Shown here: positions 1 through 5,563 of the stretch, piece by piece
How positions within the stretch are numbered: the first letter of the stretch is position 1
Layout: each line of letters starts with the position of its first letter
From: an uncultured Fusobacteriaceae bacterium
GTDB lineage: Bacteria; Fusobacteriota; Fusobacteriia; Fusobacteriales; Fusobacteriaceae
Reading direction: 5' to 3'
NCBI GenBank assembly: GCA_947072715.1
Contig: CAMTJB010000084.1
Span: 1-5,652, forward strand
Length of the DNA: 5,652 nucleotides
Notes under the pieces: model-generated
Seen by the model: only the letters and a program-made list of their open reading frames with translations
Database searches by the model: none
Told to the model about the DNA's origin: nothing
Made by a program: the position numbers and the translations under genes

Positions 1-893
1 GTATAGGTGTTATACTAGCAACTGGTGGAGAAGCTATGGTTAGAGCTGCTTATAGTTCAGGAAGACCAGCTATAGGAGTTGGACCAGGAAACGGACCAGC
101 ATTTATAGAAAGAAGTGCAAATATTCCTTTAGCAGTAAAAAGAATATTTGATAGTAAGACTTTTGACAACGGAACAATCTGTGCATCTGAGCAATCTATC
201 ATAGTTGAAGAGGTTAGCAGAGAGCAAGTTATGGCAGAGGTTAGAAAACAAGGTGGGTATTTCTTACCAAAAGCTGATTCAGAAAAATTAGGTAAATTTA
301 TTTTAAGAGCTAACGGAACAATGAATCCACAAATAGTAGGAAGATCTGCTGAATATATTGCTAAACTTGCAGGAATATCAATTCCAGAAGGAACAAGAGT
401 AATCTTATCAGAAGAGACAGAAGCTAGTATAAAAAATCCATATGCACATGAAAAACTTTGTCCTATATTAGCTTTCTTTACTGAAGAAAACTGGGAAAAA
501 GCTTGTGAAAAATCAATAAAAATACTAATGATGGAAGGAAAAGGTCATACATTAATAATTCACTCGGAAAATCCTGAGATAATTAGAGAGTTTGCACTTA
601 GAAAACCTGTATCAAGATTATTAGTAAATACTCCAGGAGCTTTAGGTGGAGTAGGAGCAGCTACAAATTTAGCACCAGCATTTACACTTGGATGCGGATC
701 TGTAGGAGGAAGTTCTACTTCTGATAACATAACTCCAATGAACCTAATTAATATTAGAAGAGTTGCTTGGGGAGTAAAAGAGATAGAAGAGATAAGAGGA
801 GTTACACAAAACAGTTGTTCTAATAATTCAAGTAATGAAAATGACATGGAATATTTAATTAGAAAAATAGCGAAAGAAATCTTAAATAAGTAG
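1..893 (+). CDS. eutE: EutE, CoA-acylating acetaldehyde dehydrogenase (5'-truncated by window edge)
   Basis: Oxidises acetaldehyde with NAD+ and CoA to acetyl-CoA inside the ethanolamine microcompartment. The frame is open from base 3, so the ATG at 36 is internal. About 296 residues are visible of a protein usually near 470-490, so the N-terminal NAD-binding part is largely missing. Family motifs seen: ATGGEAMVRAAYSSG, then GVGPGNGPAF, then TFDNGTICASEQS, whose Cys (codon 180-182) is the expected thioester nucleophile; later LGGVGAATNLAP and GCGSVGGSSTSDN, followed by LINIRRVAWG. This pattern fits EutE/PduP and the aldehyde dehydrogenase half of AdhE; the eut neighbours and the lack of an alcohol dehydrogenase half favour EutE. 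Unusually, the C-terminus runs into a Ser/Asn-rich linker and an amphipathic helix (840-890), like an encapsulation peptide. The stop overlaps the SD of eutT. Identity is near certain; only the missing 5' end is unknown. Confidence 0.95.
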   Translation, partial: IGVILATGGEAMVRAAYSSGRPAIGVGPGNGPAFIERSANIPLAVKRIFDSKTFDNGTICASEQSIIVEEVSREQVMAEVRKQGGYFLPKADSEKLGKFILRANGTMNPQIVGRSAEYIAKLAGISIPEGTRVILSEETEASIKNPYAHEKLCPILAFFTEENWEKACEKSIKILMMEGKGHTLIIHSENPEIIREFALRKPVSRLLVNTPGALGGVGAATNLAPAFTLGCGSVGGSSTSDNITPMNLINIRRVAWGVKEIEEIRGVTQNSCSNNSSNENDMEYLIRKIAKEILNK

Positions 894-896
894 GTG
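892..896 (+). promoter_or_regulatory. Ribosome binding site deciding the eutT start
   Basis: AGGTG overlaps the eutE stop codon and lies 6 nt before the ATG at 903. This favours the 903 ATG over the in-frame GTG at 894, which would leave no room for an SD. With the 903 start, the EutT N-terminus also aligns without gaps to the small protein at 2554. Confidence 0.65.
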
Positions 897-902
897 TTGT
901 TT

Positions 903-1658
903 ATGGTAATCACTGAATTTTCAATTAAAACATATCTGAAAAATAATGATAGTGGTATCTTTATTTTAAAGAAAGATATGATATTAACTCCATCAGCAAG
1001 ACAATTTTTATCTGAAAAAGGGATAGAGATTGTAAAAGAGGGAGATGAAGTAAAAACTCAAGAAAAAATTGTAGAAAAAGCAGTGGAGATTAAAGAGATA
1101 CTTCCTAAATTTAAAGGCATAAATGGTGAATTTTATATTGAAAAAGGTGAGTATATGACTCACCTTTGGAAAGATATATTAGTCCCTAAGAGCAACACTA
1201 GAATCATTTTAAGAGGTAAAATAGATAATCTTCTTGCAGAGTGGTTAATAGTTCATAAAAGATTAAATGAAAGAAAGAATCAAAAATTATCAGAGGATTT
1301 AAACGAAATATTTGATTATATTAAAAAAATTATGAATGCAGAAATTTTAGATAATACTCTTAATATAGAAGGATGCTTTAAGTATTCTTTAGATAAGATA
1401 AAAGAGATCTCACATAATCCTAAAAAATATTTTGACACAGAGCACCTATTTGCAATAGATGTTACTTATGATGAAGTAGTTTTGGAGATGAATAGAATTA
1501 GAACTATAGTAAGACAATTAGAATTGTCAGCAGTAGAAGCTTACTATTCACAAGATGGATTGAAAAAAGCTGAGATTATTTTAGCTTTAAATAGATTAAG
1601 TAGTGCTATTTATATAATAATGCTAAAAGGAAAAAGTGGTAAATATGGACTTAAATAG
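903..1658 (+). CDS. eutT: EutT, ATP:cob(I)alamin adenosyltransferase (metal-motif-less class)
   Basis: Transfers the adenosyl group of ATP to cob(I)alamin, giving the adenosylcobalamin needed by ethanolamine ammonia-lyase EutBC. It is 251 aa from the ATG at 903, close to the usual length. Order seen: N-terminal module (1-46) opening ITEF and carrying LTPSAR at 28-33 and EKGI at 38-41; a variable Lys/Glu linker (47-68); THL at 86-88; then a mainly helical adenosyltransferase core ending in ALNRLSS (228-234) and a hydrophobic YIIML stretch. These agree with Salmonella EutT as I remember it. Salmonella EutT has a CCxxC metal site just before the THL segment; here that stretch has no Cys and the protein has only one, in EGCF. 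This resembles the metal-independent EutT class reported from Listeria and other Firmicutes. Starts 9 nt after eutE and overlaps eutD by 14 nt, so it is probably translationally coupled. Confidence 0.9.
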   Translation: MVITEFSIKTYLKNNDSGIFILKKDMILTPSARQFLSEKGIEIVKEGDEVKTQEKIVEKAVEIKEILPKFKGINGEFYIEKGEYMTHLWKDILVPKSNTRIILRGKIDNLLAEWLIVHKRLNERKNQKLSEDLNEIFDYIKKIMNAEILDNTLNIEGCFKYSLDKIKEISHNPKKYFDTEHLFAIDVTYDEVVLEMNRIRTIVRQLELSAVEAYYSQDGLKKAEIILALNRLSSAIYIIMLKGKSGKYGLK

Positions 1659-2265
1659 ATTAGTTGAATTAGTAAAAGAAAAATTAGAAGAGACAAGAAG
1701 AATACCTATTGAAGCTTCAGGAAGACATATTCATTTAAGCCAAACAGATGCAAAAATCTTATTTGGTGAAAATTATGAGTTTAATGTTTTAAAGGAACTT
1801 TCTCAACCAGGACAAGTAGCTTATAAAGAAAGATTAAGACTTGTAGGACCTAAAGGTGTAATAGAAGGTGTTGTAATCTTAGGACCTTGTAGAGATAAAA
1901 CTCAAGTAGAACTATCAATGACAGATTGTAAATCATTAGGAATAAAACCTGTGATAAAAAATTCTGGAGATATATCTGGAACACCAGGGGCAATAATTTT
2001 AAATGGTGATAAGATAGTAAAAATTGAAGAGGGTGTAATAGTAGCCAATAGACATATTCATATGACACCTGAAGATGCTACTAACCTATGTGTAAAAGAT
2101 AAAGACATAGTAAATGTAAAAGTAATGAGTGAAAGACCTGTAATTTTTGAAGATGTACTTGTAAGAGTTAACAGTAACTTCAAACTTAATATGCATATAG
2201 ACTATGATGAAGCTAATGCATGTCATCACACAAATGCAACTTACGGAATATTAGAGAAAAAATAA
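1645..2265 (+). CDS. eutD: PduL-type phosphate acyltransferase (phosphotransacetylase) of the eut operon
   Basis: Converts acetyl-CoA and phosphate to acetyl phosphate, freeing CoA for EutE. The 206-aa protein is the PduL family (two PF06130-type barrels), not the Pta family to which Salmonella EutD belongs; pduL is an equally good symbol. Visible: amphipathic helix at 1-17; RHIH at 27-30; QPGQ at 54-57; GPCR with Arg83; QVELS with Glu89; GTPG at 112-115; RHIH at 136-139; and NMHID with His184. By comparison with the known PduL structure, His28, His30 and Glu89 should bind one zinc and His137, His139 and His184 the other; all six are present, so the enzyme should be active. Start choice: ATG 1645 matches the PduL opening MDxxxL. 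The GTG at 1636 lies nearer the AAGGA at 1627-1631 and would add three residues. Overlaps the end of eutT. Confidence 0.93.
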   Translation: MDLNRLVELVKEKLEETRRIPIEASGRHIHLSQTDAKILFGENYEFNVLKELSQPGQVAYKERLRLVGPKGVIEGVVILGPCRDKTQVELSMTDCKSLGIKPVIKNSGDISGTPGAIILNGDKIVKIEEGVIVANRHIHMTPEDATNLCVKDKDIVNVKVMSERPVIFEDVLVRVNSNFKLNMHIDYDEANACHHTNATYGILEKK

Positions 2266-2278
2266 AAGGAAGGTAGCT

Positions 2279-2527
2279 ATGTTAATAGGTAACGTTATTG
2301 GAAATGTTTGGGCAACAAGAAAAGACGACGGATTAATAGGGTTAAAACTATTAATAGTAGAACTACAAGATAAGAGTCAAGTAGTTGCCTGTGATTACAT
2401 AGGAGCTGGAAATGGAGACAGAGTACTTATCTCTACAGGAAGTTCAGCTAGAAAAATTTTAGGTAGAGACGATAGTCCTATTGATGCAGCAATTGTTGGA
2501 ATAATTGACCAGATAGAAGGAAAATAA
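2279..2527 (+). CDS. eutN: EutN, pentameric microcompartment vertex protein
   Basis: Structural shell protein of the EutN/CcmL (BMC-P) family. Its pentamers cap the vertices of the icosahedral ethanolamine microcompartment. At 82 aa it is slightly shorter than typical family members (about 85-100 aa). Family marks: N-terminal IGNVIGNVWATRK (3-15), LKLLIVE (22-28), DYIGAGNGDRVLISTGSSAR (39-58) with the glycine-rich turn and the GSSAR end, and C-terminal SPIDAAIVGIID (66-77). An SD, AAGGAAGG, ends 5 nt before the ATG. It sits 13 nt after eutD and 26 nt before the small 2554 gene. No hexagonal shell protein (EutM/L/S/K) is present here; they are expected elsewhere in the operon. Confidence 0.96.
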   Translation: MLIGNVIGNVWATRKDDGLIGLKLLIVELQDKSQVVACDYIGAGNGDRVLISTGSSARKILGRDDSPIDAAIVGIIDQIEGK

Positions 2528-2535
2528 CAAGTAAT

Positions 2536-2543
2536 AAGGAGGG
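2536..2543 (+). promoter_or_regulatory. Strong Shine-Dalgarno supporting a GTG start at 2554
   Basis: AAGGAGGG is the strongest SD in the window, 10 nt before GTG 2554. The small downstream gene has no in-frame ATG, so this site is the main evidence that it is really translated and begins with GTG. Confidence 0.7.
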
Positions 2544-2553
2544 AGAAGATTTC

Positions 2554-2826
2554 GTGAAAAAAGTACTTTTGAAAAGAGAAGATATAGAGAAAGAAATCTG
2601 TGGAACTGAATTTTATTTATCACAAGGAACTATATTAACACCTTCAGCTAAAGATTTATTACTAGAAAAAGGGATTAGGATTGTATATAAAGACTCTTGT
2701 GAAATAAAGGGAAAAACAGAAGAGTGTATAGAAAAAACAATAGAAAGAATATTGAAAAATGATTTTAAAATTACAGATAGAAAAACAGTTTTAAAAGTTA
2801 TTGAATTAATAAAAGGGGGGATTTAA
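2554..2826 (+). CDS. Small eut protein resembling a free-standing EutQ N-terminal domain / EutT N-terminal module
   Basis: A 90-aa, probably cytosolic or microcompartment protein of unproven function with a GTG start. Residues 1-46 begin MKKV and carry TILTPSAKD (26-34) and EKGIRIV (38-44). Residues 20-44 match residues 20-44 of EutT in this window at 15 of 25 positions with no gap. From memory, the 229-aa Salmonella EutQ also begins MKKL, has IITPEARE at the equivalent place, and is followed by two short helices before its cupin domain. Here residues 55-69 and 75-87 look like those helices. The eutQ of this window lacks this region, so the simplest reading is a split EutQ. The helices could instead be encapsulation or docking signals. 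No signal peptide or membrane segment is visible. The gene lies 26 nt after eutN and 4 nt before eutH, and its last codons contain the eutH SD. Reality as a gene is well supported; function is not. Confidence 0.85.
   Translation: MKKVLLKREDIEKEICGTEFYLSQGTILTPSAKDLLLEKGIRIVYKDSCEIKGKTEECIEKTIERILKNDFKITDRKTVLKVIELIKGGI
2815..2820 (+). promoter_or_regulatory. G6 Shine-Dalgarno of eutH inside the upstream gene
   Basis: A run of six G, preceded by four A, forms the eutH SD 10 nt before ATG 2831. It also encodes Gly-Gly near the end of the 2554 gene, so translation of the two is probably coupled. A G6 run is unusual in such AT-rich DNA and could slip. Confidence 0.55.
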
Positions 2827-2830
2827 GAAA

Positions 2831-3910
2831 ATGGGTATTAATGAAATTATTATATGGATAATGGTTATATTCATGGTTGTGGGAGCTGTGGATAGAATAT
2901 TTGGAAACAAAGCTGGTTATGGGGAGAAATTTGAAGAGGGAATTATGGCAATGGGTGCTTTAGCACTTGCAATGGTAGGAGTAGTATCACTTGCTCCAGT
3001 ACTTGCAAACATTTTAAGACCAGTAATATCACCACTATATAAAATGCTTGGAGCAGACCCTTCAATGTTTGCTACAACACTTTTAGCTAATGACATGGGT
3101 GGATATCCACTTGCTTTACAACTTGCAGAAAATCCAGATGCTGGAAAATTTGCTGGATTAATATTAGGTGCAATGATGGGACCTACAATAGTATTTACAA
3201 TTCCAGTAGCACTTGGAATCATTCAAAAGGAAGACAGAGAGTACTTATCAAAGGGTATACTTGCAGGAATTACAACAATTCCAGTAGGTTGCTTTGTTGG
3301 TGGAGTAATAGCAGGTTTTGATATGAAAATGATAATAGTAAACTTAATACCAATTATCTTATTCGCTGCTCTTATATCTATAGGTCTTTGGAAAATTCCT
3401 GAAAAAATGGAAACTGGATTTTTAAGATTTGGACAAGGTGTTGTTGCTGTAATAACAATAGGTCTTGCTTCAATAATTATAGAAACTTTAACAGGTGTTG
3501 TAGTTATTCCTGGAATGGCTCCAATATCAGAAGGTATAGAAATAGTTGGTTCTATTGCAATTACTTTAGCAGGAGCATTCCCACTAGTTCACTTTATTAC
3601 AAAAGTATTTAAGAAACCTCTTATTAAAATGGGAGAAACTCTTGGTATGAATGAAGTTGCAGCAGCAGGTTTAGTTGCATCACTTGCTAACAGTATTCCA
3701 ATGTTCCAAATAATGAAAGATATGGATAAAAAAGGAAAAATCCTTAACGTTGCTTTTGCAGTAAGTGCGGCATTTGTATTTGGTGATCACTTAGGATTTA
3801 CAGCAGGGGTAGATAAGAGCATGATATTCCCAATGGTTGTTGGAAAACTTACAGCAGGAATTACAGCAGTAATGGTTGCTAAAGTAATGTTCAAAAATAT
3901 AAAAGAGTAA
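2831..3910 (+). CDS. eutH: EutH, ethanolamine permease of the inner membrane
   Basis: Integral membrane protein thought to carry ethanolamine into the cell when it is scarce or the pH is low. It is 359 aa, shorter than the roughly 408 aa of enteric EutH but within the family. Hydrophobic segments appear at about 4-22, 37-60, 106-131, 141-161, 167-187, 198-220, 236-256, 305-325 and 333-354, with possible re-entrant segments near 78-98 and 276-292, giving 9-11 spans. Characteristic stretches include NDMGGYPLA (87-95), GAMMGPTIVF (113-122), SLANSIPMF (284-292) and FGDHLGFTAG (317-326). There is no cleavable signal peptide; the first span begins almost at the N-terminus. It starts 4 nt after the small 2554 gene and 19 nt before eutQ. 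The loop and span limits are by eye. Confidence 0.94.
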   Translation: MGINEIIIWIMVIFMVVGAVDRIFGNKAGYGEKFEEGIMAMGALALAMVGVVSLAPVLANILRPVISPLYKMLGADPSMFATTLLANDMGGYPLALQLAENPDAGKFAGLILGAMMGPTIVFTIPVALGIIQKEDREYLSKGILAGITTIPVGCFVGGVIAGFDMKMIIVNLIPIILFAALISIGLWKIPEKMETGFLRFGQGVVAVITIGLASIIIETLTGVVVIPGMAPISEGIEIVGSIAITLAGAFPLVHFITKVFKKPLIKMGETLGMNEVAAAGLVASLANSIPMFQIMKDMDKKGKILNVAFAVSAAFVFGDHLGFTAGVDKSMIFPMVVGKLTAGITAVMVAKVMFKNIKE

Positions 3911-3929
3911 TTATAAGAGAGGATAAACT

Positions 3930-4373
3930 ATGAATATGAATGACAAAAATTTAGAAGATTTAATAAAAAAAATTATAATGGAAGAGATTTCTAAAAATGA
4001 TAGTGGAACTAAATTCATGGATAAAAGTGGAGTAGGAGTTGTTAAAGCTGGAAAAATAACTCCAGAAAGATTTGATACTGGAAATCCTACTGATAAAGTA
4101 TTTGTTACTGATCTTTTTTCAGTTGAAGAGAGTCCAAGAATTGGGTGTGGAGTAATGGAAATGACAGCTTCAACATTTGATTGGACACTAAAATATGATG
4201 AGATTGACTATATTACAGAGGGTACTTTAGAAGTAATAATAGATGGAAGAAAAGTTGTAGGAAATAAAGGAGATGTAATTTTAATCCCTAAAAATTCAAC
4301 AATTAAGTTCAGTGCTCCAGAATATGCTAAATTTATTTATGTGGTATACCCTGCTAACTGGCAAAGTTTATAG
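3930..4373 (+). CDS. eutQ: EutQ, short cupin form (reported acetate kinase of the eut pathway)
   Basis: Salmonella EutQ has been reported to act as an acetate kinase, so this protein may make ATP from the acetyl phosphate produced by EutD; a role in microcompartment assembly has also been described. It has 147 aa against about 229 in enteric bacteria. Order: amphipathic helix NLEDLIKKIIMEE (7-19), a short linker, then a cupin. In the cupin, FDWTLKYDEIDYITEG (83-98), IIDGRKV and KGDVILIPKNSTIKF (113-127) are clear, and the protein ends in the family signature YPANWQS (140-146). The enteric N-terminal domain is missing here and seems to be encoded by the 2554 gene. ATG 3930 is chosen because AGAGAGG ends 7 nt before it; ATG 3936 would be 13 nt away. 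The stop codon overlaps the SD of the next gene. Confidence 0.93.
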   Translation: MNMNDKNLEDLIKKIIMEEISKNDSGTKFMDKSGVGVVKAGKITPERFDTGNPTDKVFVTDLFSVEESPRIGCGVMEMTASTFDWTLKYDEIDYITEGTLEVIIDGRKVVGNKGDVILIPKNSTIKFSAPEYAKFIYVVYPANWQSL

Positions 4374-4376
4374 GAG
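4372..4376 (+). promoter_or_regulatory. Ribosome binding site of the alcohol dehydrogenase gene
   Basis: AGGAG overlaps the eutQ TAG and lies 6 nt before ATG 4383, fixing that start and suggesting coupling to eutQ translation. Confidence 0.7.
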
Positions 4377-4382
4377 ATAATT

Positions 4383-5507
4383 ATGAATGAGTTTAAATTA
4401 AAACCTTCAATAATCTATGGAGAAGATTCTTTAGATTATTTAAAAAAATTAAAAAGTAAAAAAGTATTTATAGTTACAGATAAAGTTATGGTTCAATTAA
4501 AAATTGTAAATAAAGTTACAGATATTTTTAATAGCCTAAATATTCCTGTAGTTATCTTCGATCAGGTTGAACCTAATCCAACGGTAGAAACTGTTGAGAA
4601 AGGTCTTAAAATGATGATTGAAGCAGAAGCAGATACAATTATAGGATTTGGTGGAGGATCACCAATAGATGCTTGTAAAGCTATGCTATATTTTCAACTT
4701 AAGTTTTATGAAGCTTTAAATGTAAATAATAGTAAGCCTATGTTTATTGCTATTCCAACAACAAGTGGAACAGGATCTGAAGTAACATCATACAGCGTTA
4801 TAACAAATAACAGTAGCAAAATTGCATTGTCTCGTGATGAAATGTTACCAGATGTAGCAATATTAAATCCAGCATTTACTAAAACATTACCTAAGCCAGT
4901 AATAGCTGATACAGGAATAGATGCATTAACTCATGCAATAGAAGCTTATGTTTCAAATAAAAGAAGTCCATTTACAAACTCTATGGCTATAGAAGCGATT
5001 GAACTTCTTTATAAAAACTTACTTAAGCACTATTCTAATGTAGAAGAACTATCTTACAGAATGAATGTTCAACAAGCTTCTTGTCTTGCAGGAATTGCGT
5101 TTAATAATTCAAGTTTAGGTATAAATCATAGTTTAGCTCACACTATTGGTGGTAAATTTCATGTATCTCATGGAAGGTCAAACGCAATAATATTACCTTA
5201 TGTAATATATGAAAATATGAAGGTTATTCCTGAAATATACGCAGAAATTTCTCAGAAGGTTGGCTTACCTTCGAGAAGCATAGAGGAAGGGTGTGCAGCT
5301 CTTCTAATCTTTGTAAAAGAGATTAATAAGTTAATGGGAATTCAAAACTCATTTAAAGAGTTTGGAGTTAAGGAAGATGAATTTTTAGCTTATATTCCTA
5401 CAATGATAGAGGATATAAAGAAAGATATATGCACAGAGAATAATCCCCAAAAATTAACTGATAAAGAGTTTGAAGATTTACTGAAAAAAGTATATTATGG
5501 ATTTTAA
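4383..5507 (+). CDS. eutG: Iron-dependent alcohol dehydrogenase, EutG/PduQ type
   Basis: Group III (Fe-containing) alcohol dehydrogenase expected to reduce acetaldehyde to ethanol, regenerating NAD+ for EutE. At 374 aa it is full length. The N-terminal Rossmann-like domain has GFGGGSPIDACKA (88-100) and IPTTSGTGSEVT (124-135). The C-terminal metal domain has GIDALTHAIEAYVS (178-191), GINHSLAHTIGG (246-257) and SHGRSNAIILP (262-272). By analogy with FucO, the iron ligands are Asp180, His184, His249 and His263, all present with family spacing. The length and the NHSLAHTIGGKFH segment look closer to propanediol-operon PduQ than to enteric EutG by my recollection, so the symbol is tentative while the enzyme class is sure. 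The C-terminal KEFEDLLKKV helix is ordinary for the family. It starts 9 nt after eutQ and is the last gene before the terminator. Confidence 0.9.
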   Translation: MNEFKLKPSIIYGEDSLDYLKKLKSKKVFIVTDKVMVQLKIVNKVTDIFNSLNIPVVIFDQVEPNPTVETVEKGLKMMIEAEADTIIGFGGGSPIDACKAMLYFQLKFYEALNVNNSKPMFIAIPTTSGTGSEVTSYSVITNNSSKIALSRDEMLPDVAILNPAFTKTLPKPVIADTGIDALTHAIEAYVSNKRSPFTNSMAIEAIELLYKNLLKHYSNVEELSYRMNVQQASCLAGIAFNNSSLGINHSLAHTIGGKFHVSHGRSNAIILPYVIYENMKVIPEIYAEISQKVGLPSRSIEEGCAALLIFVKEINKLMGIQNSFKEFGVKEDEFLAYIPTMIEDIKKDICTENNPQKLTDKEFEDLLKKVYYGF

Positions 5508-5516
5508 TCTTTAAGT

Positions 5517-5563
5517 AAAATGAGAGGAGATGAACATTAAATAATGTTCTTCTCCTCTATTTT
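5517..5563 (+). terminator. Intrinsic terminator closing the eut operon
   Basis: Stem AGAGGAGA (5523-5530) pairs with TCTCCTCT (5551-5558). After a T.T mismatch (5531/5550), GAACATT (5532-5538) pairs with AATGTTC (5543-5549) around an AAAT loop. This gives 15 pairs, followed by ATTTT. AAAAT at 5517-5521 can pair with ATTTT across one bulged G, so the structure offers a T-run on both strands and may work in both directions. It begins about 10 nt after the alcohol dehydrogenase stop. The rest of the window (5564-5652) is AT-rich with no supported gene. Confidence 0.88.

Noticed and set aside
894..902. GTG at 894 as the eutT start
   Set aside because: It directly follows the eutE stop with the SD core overlapping it. 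ATG 903 has proper SD spacing and matches the EutT N-terminus.
560..913. Minus-strand open frame of 117 codons
   Set aside because: It lies opposite the conserved C-terminal part of eutE, has no recognisable domain and is explained by the AT-rich coding strand.
1850..2068. Minus-strand open frame of 72 codons, rich in Leu
   Set aside because: Antisense to the conserved eutD coding sequence; the Leu richness mirrors Lys/Glu-rich codons on the + strand.
2917..3222. Minus-strand open frame of 101 codons
   Set aside because: Antisense to eutH, with no good SD and no family resemblance.
5442..5504. C-terminal helix of the alcohol dehydrogenase (KEFEDLLKKV) as a fourth encapsulation peptide
   Set aside because: Iron alcohol dehydrogenases normally end in a helix of this kind after the NPxxLT segment, and there is no linker separating it from the domain.
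5523..5558. The terminal hairpin as a EutV (ANTAR) antitermination site
   Set aside because: EutV sites are paired hairpins with six-base loops upstream of eut genes. This is a single hairpin with a four-base loop after the last gene. The intergenic gaps (at most 26 nt) are too short for such sites.
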